A DNA stretch of 5,754 nt from Thermoplasmata archaeon (GTDB taxonomy: Archaea > Thermoplasmatota > Thermoplasmata > RBG-16-68-12). Of this stretch, positions 1 through 5,212 are shown one piece after another. The DNA is taken from assembly GCA_021788795.1 (NCBI GenBank), contig JAJYKG010000144.1, forward strand, positions 1-5,754, written 5' to 3'. Within the stretch, counting starts at the first letter, position 1, and every line of letters starts with the position of its first letter. The position numbers were made by a program, and so were the translations under genes. The notes beneath the pieces are model-generated. The model did no database searches and had not been told where the DNA came from. It saw only the letters and a list, made by a program, of their open reading frames with translations.

Positions 1-20
1 CTTTGTGGACCTATGATTAA

Positions 21-95
21 CGGACCCGGTGGGATTCGAACCCACGACAGCCGGATTAGAAATCCGGAGCCCTATCCGTGCTAGGCGACGGGTCC
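21..95 (-). tRNA. tRNA-Arg (anticodon UCU)
   Basis: Read on the minus strand, this folds into a full cloverleaf. The 7-bp acceptor stem GGACCCG/CGGGTCC has discriminator G. The D-arm stem is GCCT/GGGC with one G-U pair. The anticodon stem CCGGA/TCCGG encloses the 7-nt loop TTTCTAA, giving anticodon TCT, which reads AGA (and possibly AGG) as arginine. The T-arm stem GTGGG/CCCAC encloses TTCGAAT and contains the B-box-like GGTTCGAATCC. No CCA is encoded: the bases after the discriminator are TTA, so a CCA-adding enzyme is needed. There is no intron. The gene is 75 nt and complete. AGA must be a rare codon in this GC-rich genome, so the tRNA serves a minor codon. A TATA-like element lies about 25 bp upstream. 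Confidence 0.97.
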
Positions 96-116
96 GGTGC
101 GCGGCACCGACCGCGT

Positions 117-127
117 CGCTTAAGTAT
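117..127 (-). promoter_or_regulatory. TATA-like element upstream of the tRNA, possibly bidirectional
   Basis: This is a short A/T-rich island, CTTAAGTAT on the plus strand, in otherwise very GC-rich DNA. Its centre is about 27 bp upstream of the mature tRNA 5' end, the normal archaeal spacing from TATA box to transcription start, so it probably drives the minus-strand tRNA. Its core CTTAAG is palindromic. The plus-strand reading, CTTAAGTA, is actually closer to the archaeal consensus TTTAWATA. It could therefore also start a plus-strand transcript near 147, giving the gene at 251 a leader of about 100 nt. The direction of use is inferred. Confidence 0.55.
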
Positions 128-156
128 CCTCCGACCCCGGTCCGCGCGTCCCGGGC

Positions 157-184
157 GGAGGTCAAAACCCCTTCGGGGGCCTCC
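157..184 (+). other. Leader hairpin with UUCG tetraloop
   Basis: GGAGG (157-161) pairs with CCTCC (180-184). Directly inside, CCCC (168-171) pairs with GGGG (176-179) around a TTCG loop. The 5' side carries a 6-nt A-rich bulge, TCAAAA (162-167). That makes 9 G-C-rich pairs closed by the very stable C(UUCG)G tetraloop. It lies 67 nt before the start codon at 251, so it would be in the 5' leader if transcription begins near 147. There is no following T-run, so it does not look like a classical terminator. Its role is unknown; a leader structure affecting stability or translation is one possibility. Confidence 0.5.
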
Positions 185-191
185 CTACATA
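184..191 (+). promoter_or_regulatory. Weak alternative TATA box for the gene at 251
   Basis: CCTACATA matches five of eight positions of TTTAWATA and lies 60 nt before the start codon. That is close to the TATA-to-start distance of the clearer promoter at 5158. If used, transcription would start near 215 and the leader would be about 36 nt, excluding the hairpin at 157-184. It competes with the element at 117-127, and the sequence does not decide between them. Confidence 0.25.
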
Positions 192-236
192 CTGTCGGCA
201 CCGAGCCGTCTTGACCCGCTACTTCCTGCCCCGGCC

Positions 237-243
237 GGAGGAG
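237..243 (+). promoter_or_regulatory. Shine-Dalgarno site for the gene at 251
   Basis: GGAGGAG lies 7 nt before the ATG at 251 and is a strong match to the complement of the 16S 3' end (GGAGGTGA). It fixes the start choice at 251, which also gives the expected N-terminus with the Rossmann glycine motif at residue 7. Confidence 0.85.
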
Positions 244-250
244 CCGCAAA

Positions 251-1471
251 ATGAAGGTCATGGTCCTGGGAGCGGGTGCCATCGGTTCGCTGACCGCCAC
301 CCTGCTCGCGAGGAGCGAGCAGGTCGACGAGCTTGTCGTCGCGTCGCGGCGTCTGCCGCCGGCGCGGGCTCTCGTCAAGAAGATCGGCAAGAAGCACCTG
401 ACCGCGAAGCAGCTTGACGCGGACAAGGTCGGCGACATGACGAAGGCCTTCAAGGGCGTCGACATGGTCGTGAACCTCGTCCTCCCGCGGTTCAACCTGA
501 AGATCATGGACGCCTGCGTGCGCGCGGGCGTGCACTACCTGGACACCGCCACGGACCTCGTCCTGACGGAGGACAAGAAGGGCGACCGGATCGAGCGGAC
601 GCCCGAGCAGATTCAGCTCGACCGGGACGACCTGTGGAAGGACCACGACCTGACGGCCATGCTGGGCTGGGGCTGCGACCCCGGTCTGACCAACGTCTTC
701 GCCCGGCTGGGCGCGGACCGCCTGGACCGGGTGGACGAGATCCTCGTCCGGGACGGGGACAACTCGACGATTGAGGGGTACGAGTTCGCCTCCCTGTGGT
801 CCGCGGACACGCTCATCGAGGAGGTCCAGATGGACGCGCTCGCCTACTACGATCGCCGCTTCGTGCGCCTGGGCACCGCGGAGGGCGAGGAGGTCTTCCC
901 CTTCCCGGACCCCGTGGGTCCGCAGACCGTCTACAACGTGGACCACGAGGAGTCCAACACGCTGCCCCTGTTCATCGGCAAGGGCCTTCGGAACCAGGAC
1001 TTCAAGATTTCCCTGCCGAAGGAGTTCGCGGAGTTCGTCCGGATTGGCAAGAAGTGGGGCATGACGAGGGCGGAGCCCATCCCGGTCCGCAGCAAGTTCT
1101 ACAACACGACGGTCAAGGTCGCGCCGCGCGACGTGATGACCGCACTGCTCCCGGTGCCGGTCGACATGGCCTCCAAGGTCCACGGCTCCACGTGCGTCGG
1201 CACGGTCGTGAAGGGCGAGAAGAACGGCAAGCCCGCGGGCTGGTTCTTCTACACGATGATGAGCCACGACGACTGCTACCAGAAATACGGGTACCACGCG
1301 GTGTCGTACACCACGGGCGCCCCGCCCGTGGTCGGCTTCGAGATGTTCGCGCGGCACGAGATCACGCGGCGCGGCGTCTTCCCGCCCGAGGTCCTCGACC
1401 CCGTGCCCATCGTGAAGCACCTGCCTGACTGGGACCTCCCGTACGGGGAGCGGCCCGAGGTCGCGGCCTAG
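251..1471 (+). CDS. Saccharopine dehydrogenase-family oxidoreductase, tandem copy 1 (probably NADP-preferring)
   Basis: This is a 406-aa cytosolic NAD(P)-dependent oxidoreductase of the saccharopine dehydrogenase / lysine 6-dehydrogenase / carboxynorspermidine dehydrogenase superfamily. The N-terminal Rossmann domain covers about residues 1-130 and starts with GAGAIG (7-12). The second strand ends VVASRR (29-34): Ser32 with Arg33-Arg34 replaces the usual acidic residue, which suggests NADP(H). The family block NLVLPRFNLKIMDAC is at 75-89. The catalytic/substrate domain follows, with GCDPGLTN (141-148), SLWSADTLIEE (181-191), FPDPVG (218-223), HEESNTLPL (232-240), CYQKYG (342-347) and the C-terminal GVFPPEVLDP (375-384). 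The GGLP loop I recall from saccharopine reductases is absent; DGDN (168-171) sits in its place. The gene is complete, with an ATG behind a strong Shine-Dalgarno and a TAG stop. It is the tandem duplicate of the gene at 1588. The family is certain, but the exact substrate cannot be told from sequence. Confidence 0.93.
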   Translation: MKVMVLGAGAIGSLTATLLARSEQVDELVVASRRLPPARALVKKIGKKHLTAKQLDADKVGDMTKAFKGVDMVVNLVLPRFNLKIMDACVRAGVHYLDTATDLVLTEDKKGDRIERTPEQIQLDRDDLWKDHDLTAMLGWGCDPGLTNVFARLGADRLDRVDEILVRDGDNSTIEGYEFASLWSADTLIEEVQMDALAYYDRRFVRLGTAEGEEVFPFPDPVGPQTVYNVDHEESNTLPLFIGKGLRNQDFKISLPKEFAEFVRIGKKWGMTRAEPIPVRSKFYNTTVKVAPRDVMTALLPVPVDMASKVHGSTCVGTVVKGEKNGKPAGWFFYTMMSHDDCYQKYGYHAVSYTTGAPPVVGFEMFARHEITRRGVFPPEVLDPVPIVKHLPDWDLPYGERPEVAA

Positions 1472-1482
1472 GCCGCCGTCCG

Positions 1483-1528
1483 CCCGCGGCCCCGGAGGGC
1501 ATAAGTACCCCCTCCCCCGGGCCGCGGG
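1483..1528. repeat. Large inverted repeat between the tandem dehydrogenase genes
   Basis: CCCGCGGCCC (1483-1492) is the exact reverse complement of GGGCCGCGGG (1519-1528). Inside it, GGAGGG (1494-1499) pairs with CCCTCC (1510-1515), leaving a 1 x 3 internal loop. The terminal loop, 1500-1509, is CATAAGTACC. This gives 16 nearly all-GC pairs beginning 12 nt after the stop codon of the first gene. There is no U-tract after it. It may be a transcript 3'-end stabiliser or processing signal, or may separate expression of the two copies. The loop also contains the TATA-like CATAAGTA, so a promoter role cannot be excluded. Confidence 0.65.
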
Positions 1529-1532
1529 AACC

Positions 1533-1540
1533 GTTATTAC
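1533..1540 (+). promoter_or_regulatory. Possible TATA box for the gene at 1588
   Basis: GTTATTAC is one of only two A/T-rich patches in the 116-nt spacer, and it lies outside the hairpin. It is 55 nt before the ATG, giving a predicted start near 1563 and a leader of about 25 nt. It matches only about half of the archaeal consensus. The alternative is CATAAGTA at 1500-1507 in the hairpin loop, or read-through transcription from the first gene. Confidence 0.3.
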
Positions 1541-1573
1541 CCTCCCCCGTGTCGGGACCGCCCTAGGGAAAAC

Positions 1574-1578
1574 GAGGT
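1574..1578 (+). promoter_or_regulatory. Shine-Dalgarno site for the gene at 1588
   Basis: GAGGT is 9 nt before the ATG at 1588 and matches the core of GGAGGTGA. It supports the start that places the Rossmann motif at residue 7, exactly as in the paralog. Confidence 0.7.
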
Positions 1579-1587
1579 TCTGACACG

Positions 1588-2802
1588 ATGAAGGTCGTCG
1601 TCCTAGGCGCCGGGGCCATCGGCTCCGTGTCCGCCACCCTGCTGTCGAAGAGCCCTGCCGTCGAACGCCTGGTCGTCGCGGACCGCAGCCTCGAGGCCGC
1701 CAAAGGCCTCGCGGAGACGCTGGACCGCGGACGCGTGGAGGCGATGCGGGTGGACGCGGGCAAGGTCGATTCCATGGCGGAGGCCTTCAAGGGCATCGAC
1801 GTCGTCCTGAACCTCGTCCTGCCGCGGTTCAACCTGAAGATCATGGACGCCTGCCTGAAGGCAGGCGCGCACTACATGGACGCGGCCACGGACCTCGCGC
1901 TCGCGAAGGAGAAGCCCGGGGAGGCCGTCAAGGCCCCGCCGGAGGCGCTCCAGCTCGCGTACGACGACGCGTTCAAGCAGGCCGGCCTCATCGGCCTCCT
2001 GGGGATGGGCCAGGACCCCGGGATCACGAACGTCATGGCGCGGATGGGCGCGGACCGCCTCGACGAGGTCCAAGAGATCGAGGTCCGGGACGGCGACAAC
2101 GGGAGCATCGAGGGCTACCCGTTCGCCTCCCTGTGGTCCGCGGACACCCTCATCGAGGAGGTCCTGATGCCCGCTCTCGCGTTCCGCGAGGGGCAGCTCG
2201 TCCGCCTCGGGAGCCTCCAGGGCGAGGAGGTCTTCGACTTCCCGTCCCCCGTCGGGCCGCTCACCGTGTACAACGTCGACCACGAGGAGACGAACACCCT
2301 GCCCCTGACGATCGGGAAGGGACTCCAGGCCATGGACTTCAAGATCGCGATCCCCAAGGACCTCGCGCACGCCCTCCTCGTGTTCCAGCAGTTCGGCCTC
2401 CACCGCGGCCACCCCATCGAGGTGGAGGTCAAGTCGACCGGCGAGAAGGTCAAGGTCGCGCCGAGGGACATGCTCGCGGCCCTCATGCCCGATCCCAAGA
2501 CGCTCTCGGGCAAGGCGAAGGGCGCGGCCTGCGTCGTGGTGACGGCCCGCGGCCTGAAGGGCGGCGCGAAGTCGGGCTGGATGTTCTGGCAGACCCTGGA
2601 CCACCAGGAGTGCTACCGCAAGTACGGGTTCAACGCGACGTCGTACCCGGTCGGCGCGCCCATGGCCATGGCCACGGAGATGATCGGCCGCGGGGAGATC
2701 GAGCGCCGCGGCGTCTTCCCGCCCGAGCTCCTCGACCCCGCCCCGTTCCTGAAGCACTTCCCCGGGTACGGGATCGTCATCCAGGAGAAGCAGCTGGCCT
2801 AG
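1588..2802 (+). CDS. Saccharopine dehydrogenase-family oxidoreductase, tandem copy 2 (probably NAD-preferring)
   Basis: This 404-aa protein has the same architecture and length as the product of 251-1471. By hand count the two share about 222 of 400 aligned positions, with no gap. The Rossmann motif is GAGAIG (7-12). The second strand ends VVADRS (29-34), with Asp32, the acidic residue that typically binds the NAD ribose hydroxyls, so NAD(H) use is more likely here than in copy 1. NLVLPRFNLKIMDAC (75-89), GQDPGITN (141-148), SLWSADTLIEE (181-191), HEETNTLPL (232-240), CYRKYG (342-347) and GVFPPELLDP (375-384) are all kept, so the catalytic apparatus looks intact. The most divergent stretches are residues 35-55, 110-120, 261-270 and the last ten. 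The gene is complete from ATG to TAG. It ends 6 bp from the convergent peptidase gene, so both transcripts must overlap unless termination is very tight. Substrate unknown. Confidence 0.93.
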   Translation: MKVVVLGAGAIGSVSATLLSKSPAVERLVVADRSLEAAKGLAETLDRGRVEAMRVDAGKVDSMAEAFKGIDVVLNLVLPRFNLKIMDACLKAGAHYMDAATDLALAKEKPGEAVKAPPEALQLAYDDAFKQAGLIGLLGMGQDPGITNVMARMGADRLDEVQEIEVRDGDNGSIEGYPFASLWSADTLIEEVLMPALAFREGQLVRLGSLQGEEVFDFPSPVGPLTVYNVDHEETNTLPLTIGKGLQAMDFKIAIPKDLAHALLVFQQFGLHRGHPIEVEVKSTGEKVKVAPRDMLAALMPDPKTLSGKAKGAACVVVTARGLKGGAKSGWMFWQTLDHQECYRKYGFNATSYPVGAPMAMATEMIGRGEIERRGVFPPELLDPAPFLKHFPGYGIVIQEKQLA

Positions 2803-2808
2803 GCCACG

Positions 2809-3792
2809 TCAGCGGCCGTCCGCGAGGCCCTCGTAGCCGCCGAGCCCGGTGGCATGCCGCACGGCGTGGACTGCCGCGCGGGACACCTCCCGCACGGCGA
2901 CATGATGGAGGGCGTCGAAGGCCAGAGGGTCCAACCGCCGGGGTGGCCTCCTCCCCGTGCAGAACCCGAGGATCGTGTCCCCGTCCGTCGAGAGGTGGGC
3001 GGGGCGGACCGCGAGGGCGAGCCCGTCGTGGGCCAGCTCGACGAGGCGCGCGAGCTGCTCGTGGTCCAGGGGCGCGTCCGTGCCCAGCACGCCGATCGTG
3101 GTACCGTACCGGACCGACGAGCGCCGGAGGTACGAATCCAGCACGTCGTCCATCTCGAGGAAGCCGGCCTTCCCGGCGCGGTGGGTCCCCGCGATGGTCC
3201 GCCCCTCCGAGACGTCGTAGACGTTCCCGACCGAGTTCGTCACGATCATCGCGCCGACGGTCCAGGGACCCACCCGGGAGGCGCTGCTCCCGAGGCCGCC
3301 CTTCGTGCCGAGGAGACCGCGAGCGTCGTAGAACGGACCCACGGTCGCCCCGGTCCCCGCGCCCACGGTCCCCTGCGCCACGCGCCCCGACGACGCATGG
3401 TCGCATGCCCGCCGCCCGAGGGCGATGTAGTCGCGGCCCTGGAGCGGGCCGAAGTGAACGTCATAGATGTTCGTGCCCATGATCGCGGGCATCTTGCCGC
3501 CGCCCCGCGGCTCCGCCAGCCCTTTCTCGAGGAGGAAGCTCCGGATCCCGACGGAGGCGTCGTACCCGTAGATGTCGCCCCCCGTGAGGAAGAGGGCATG
3601 GCGATGGATGAACGTCTTCCCCAGGTCCGAGGCGGCGGTGTCGAAGCTCCCCGGCCATCCGCCGCGCATGTCGGCGAAAGCCATCGCGGGCGGTTCGACG
3701 AGGACGACGGTCGTCCCCGTCCGCCGTTCCAGGTCCGTCGCGTGCCCCACGCGCACGCCGCGGAGGGCCGTCAGGGTCGCGTTCGGGGGCAT
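2809..3792 (-). CDS. P1-family (DmpA-type, S58) aminopeptidase
   Basis: This 327-aa protein is of the DmpA/BapA family (L-aminopeptidase D-esterase, beta-peptidyl aminopeptidase), self-processing N-terminal nucleophile hydrolases that remove N-terminal residues from short peptides or amides. The N-terminus GVRVGHATD (12-20) is typical. So are GTVGAGTGATVG (141-152), LGTKGGLGSSA (161-171), VTNSVGNVYD (184-193), TDAPL (238-242) and DGDTI (270-274). By comparison with DmpA, where cleavage frees a Ser nucleophile just before a hydrophobic strand and TDAPL, the predicted autocleavage is Gly230-Thr231, with Thr as nucleophile. Length is near the family norm and there is no signal peptide, so it is cytosolic. 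The start is ATG with no clear Shine-Dalgarno; a TATA box about 40 nt upstream suggests a short leader. It lies 58 nt downstream of the minus-strand dehydrogenase gene and may be co-transcribed with it. Peptide specificity is not predictable. Confidence 0.92.
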   Translation of the reverse strand: MPPNATLTALRGVRVGHATDLERRTGTTVVLVEPPAMAFADMRGGWPGSFDTAASDLGKTFIHRHALFLTGGDIYGYDASVGIRSFLLEKGLAEPRGGGKMPAIMGTNIYDVHFGPLQGRDYIALGRRACDHASSGRVAQGTVGAGTGATVGPFYDARGLLGTKGGLGSSASRVGPWTVGAMIVTNSVGNVYDVSEGRTIAGTHRAGKAGFLEMDDVLDSYLRRSSVRYGTTIGVLGTDAPLDHEQLARLVELAHDGLALAVRPAHLSTDGDTILGFCTGRRPPRRLDPLAFDALHHVAVREVSRAAVHAVRHATGLGGYEGLADGR

Positions 3793-3830
3793 GGCTACGG
3801 CCGCCAGGTCGGCGGCGGAAGGGTTTCCAT

Positions 3831-3838
3831 CGATAAAG
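3831..3838 (-). promoter_or_regulatory. TATA box for the P1 aminopeptidase gene
   Basis: On the minus strand this reads CTTTATCG, seven of eight identical to the CTTTATAG box before the regulator gene at 5227. It lies 39-46 nt upstream of the peptidase ATG, predicting a start near 3810 and a leader of about 18 nt. It begins 12 nt after the stop of the upstream dehydrogenase gene, so the peptidase can be expressed on its own even if read-through also occurs. Confidence 0.65.
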
Positions 3839-3850
3839 ACTCGCTGCGGG

Positions 3851-5035
3851 CTAGGCGCCCCGCGCGTCCACCTGGAACGTGATGCCGCGCGTCTCGAGTT
3901 CGCGCTGGATGGGTTCCGGCGGGAGCTCCTCCGCGGTGAGCACGCCGGGACGGAGCGTCTTCCCCTGCGCCAGGAGGGCGATCGCCGCAGCCATCGCGCC
4001 CGCGGTGAGGTAGCGCTCCGCGGTGGTCCCGAGCTTGCGGTTCGCCTCGCGGTGGTCCACGAGGATCGCTGCGCGGGCGCGCGCCGCGCTCCCGTCGGGT
4101 CTCGTCCCGAGGGCCTCGGAGACGATCGCCAGGGTCCCTGCCAGGGGGCCCGTCAGGGTCGAGGGCTCCGGGAAGGTCTCCAGGAACGCGTCCCGGAAGG
4201 TCATGCGGGTCCCGGCCAGCTGGATGCGCTTGTCCTCCGCCAGGAGGCCCAGCGCGTGGAGCGAGACGATCGCGCGGACGAGGTCGGGGTTGATGTCGTG
4301 CTTGTACACGACGCGCCGCACGGGGCGGCCGAGGCGCCGCGGCAGGGTGAGGACCTCCTCGTGGTAGAACGTGTAGAGGTGCCGCGTCCCGACGGGCGCG
4401 GGGAACTCGTAGTCCTCCCCGCCGCTCACGTAGGGCTGCGGAACGGCCTTCCCGTCCTCCCACACGATGGGCGGGGAGAGCGCGTCGCGGAGGAAGACGG
4501 CCCGCGAGTAGAGGGGGTATCCCGCGATGGCGCCGGAACCCGCCGCGGCCTTGAGGATCCGGATCTCGTCGACCTCCTGCAGGCGGTCCGCGGCGGCCCG
4601 CGCCATGAGGCTCGAGATCCCGGGGTCGGAGCCCATGGAGACCACCGCGCTGAGGCCGCGGTCCTTCCAGACCGCGTCCAGGTCGAGCTGCGCCAGGATC
4701 CCGGGCTTCTCCGCCACGCTCGCGGGGCTCATCGCCCACGGGTCCACGTAGCCGCATCCCGCCTCCAGGCATGCGGCCATGAGGGGGAGGTTGTACTCGG
4801 GCAGGGTCGCGTTCGCCGCGACGTCGACGTCCTCCAGGATCGGGCCCAGGGTCTCCGGCCGATCCACGTCCCCCTGGAGGGGATGCACCGCGGCGGTCCG
4901 GCCGATCGACTTGAGGGCCCTCGACCGGTCCCCGCGCTTGTCCACGAGCACGAGGTCCGTCACGCGCGGATCCGCGGCGAGGTCGAGGGCGATGATCCGT
5001 CCCAGGCCCCCGGCGCCGAAGACGGCGACCTTCAC
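3851..5035 (-). CDS. Saccharopine dehydrogenase-family oxidoreductase, divergent third paralog
   Basis: This 394-aa protein belongs to the same superfamily as the tandem pair but is only distantly similar to them. The Rossmann motif is GAGGLG (7-12). The second strand ends VLVDKR (29-34), with Asp32 suggesting NAD(H). The shared block survives as NATLPEYNLPLMAACLEAG (75-93), followed by MGSDPGIS (134-141), ADRLQEVDEI (149-158), FPAPVG (211-216), YHEEVLTLPR (224-233) and a C-terminal LPPEPIQREL (371-380). The SLWSADTLIEE and CYxKYG segments of the tandem pair are missing, and the sequence YPLYSRAVFLRDALSPPIV (173-191) takes the first position, so the substrate is probably different. The start codon is GTG (CAC on the plus strand at 5033-5035) with no visible Shine-Dalgarno. 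It is chosen because the N-terminus then aligns residue for residue with both paralogs. The peptidase gene follows on the same strand. Substrate and direction of reaction are unknown. Confidence 0.92.
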   Translation of the reverse strand: MKVAVFGAGGLGRIIALDLAADPRVTDLVLVDKRGDRSRALKSIGRTAAVHPLQGDVDRPETLGPILEDVDVAANATLPEYNLPLMAACLEAGCGYVDPWAMSPASVAEKPGILAQLDLDAVWKDRGLSAVVSMGSDPGISSLMARAAADRLQEVDEIRILKAAAGSGAIAGYPLYSRAVFLRDALSPPIVWEDGKAVPQPYVSGGEDYEFPAPVGTRHLYTFYHEEVLTLPRRLGRPVRRVVYKHDINPDLVRAIVSLHALGLLAEDKRIQLAGTRMTFRDAFLETFPEPSTLTGPLAGTLAIVSEALGTRPDGSAARARAAILVDHREANRKLGTTAERYLTAGAMAAAIALLAQGKTLRPGVLTAEELPPEPIQRELETRGITFQVDARGA

Positions 5036-5078
5036 GTTCGGTTCGAGGGGTCCTGTCGGGTCTTCAAGGTTTGCTCCC

Positions 5079-5090
5079 GATTTTCTTTGG
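5079..5090 (-). promoter_or_regulatory. Possible promoter of the minus-strand dehydrogenase gene
   Basis: On the minus strand this is CCAAAGAAAATC, the most A-rich stretch in the divergent spacer. It lies 44-55 nt upstream of the GTG start, so a leader of about 20-25 nt would follow. It resembles a purine-rich BRE plus a degenerate TATA box, but it lacks the clear TTTAWA core. A further candidate is CCATAACC near 5125-5132. The call rests only on position and composition. Confidence 0.3.
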
Positions 5091-5157
5091 CGGCGGGTCC
5101 GCCCCGGCCGGCGGGTGCCATTTGTGGTTATGGCGCACGCGAACCGCGACGGAAGGA

Positions 5158-5165
5158 CTTTATAG
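5158..5165 (+). promoter_or_regulatory. TATA box for the receiver-domain gene
   Basis: CTTTATAG is the best archaeal TATA match in the window. It lies 62-69 nt before the ATG at 5227, so transcription should begin near 5187 with a leader of about 40 nt. The spacer 5036-5226 carries no gene; it holds this promoter, the weaker minus-strand one and the hairpin at 5199-5212. Confidence 0.7.
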
Positions 5166-5198
5166 CAACAGCGACGAGGGGAGGCGCGCCGAAGCCCT

Positions 5199-5212
5199 CC
5201 GGCGCAAGCCGG
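5199..5212 (+). other. GNRA-tetraloop hairpin in the leader of the receiver-domain gene
   Basis: CCGGC (5199-5203) pairs perfectly with GCCGG (5208-5212) around the loop GCAA, a classical GNRA tetraloop. It falls inside the predicted leader and ends 4 nt before a weak Shine-Dalgarno-like AGGCGA (5217-5222), itself 4 nt before the ATG. It could shape ribosome access or simply be chance in GC-rich DNA. Confidence 0.4.

Noticed and set aside
1..20. tRNA-adjacent segment as an attachment site or terminator
   Set aside because: Only 20 nt are available, with no T-run on the minus strand and no second copy of the tRNA end in the window.
96..108. Small inverted repeat GGTGC-GCG-GCACC next to the tRNA 5' end
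   Set aside because: Five pairs with a 3-nt loop are expected by chance at this GC content. It may only be part of the tRNA 5' flank.
102..204. 9-nt direct repeat CGGCACCGA at 102-110 and 196-204
   Set aside because: Too short and GC-rich to distinguish from chance. Considered as an integration scar next to the tRNA, but there is no repeat of the tRNA 3' end and no integrase in the window.
29..214. Small 61-codon frame beginning MGFEPTTAGLE
   Set aside because: It is the well-known spurious translation of the T-arm and anticodon arm of a tRNA on the opposite strand.
185..1420. Long open frame of 411 codons antisense to the first dehydrogenase gene
   Set aside because: It is the mirror of a clearly conserved gene in GC-rich DNA where stop codons are rare; its translation is Arg/His/Val/Leu-rich with no domain motif and no Shine-Dalgarno.
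1603..2757. Long open frame of 384 codons antisense to the second dehydrogenase gene
   Set aside because: Same composition artefact as over the first copy. The similarity between the two antisense products only follows from similarity of the sense genes.
2133..3482. 449-codon plus-strand frame running across the end of the second dehydrogenase gene and into the peptidase gene
   Set aside because: It overlaps two well-supported genes and is extremely Arg/Pro/Gly-rich, typical of off-frame translation of GC-rich DNA.
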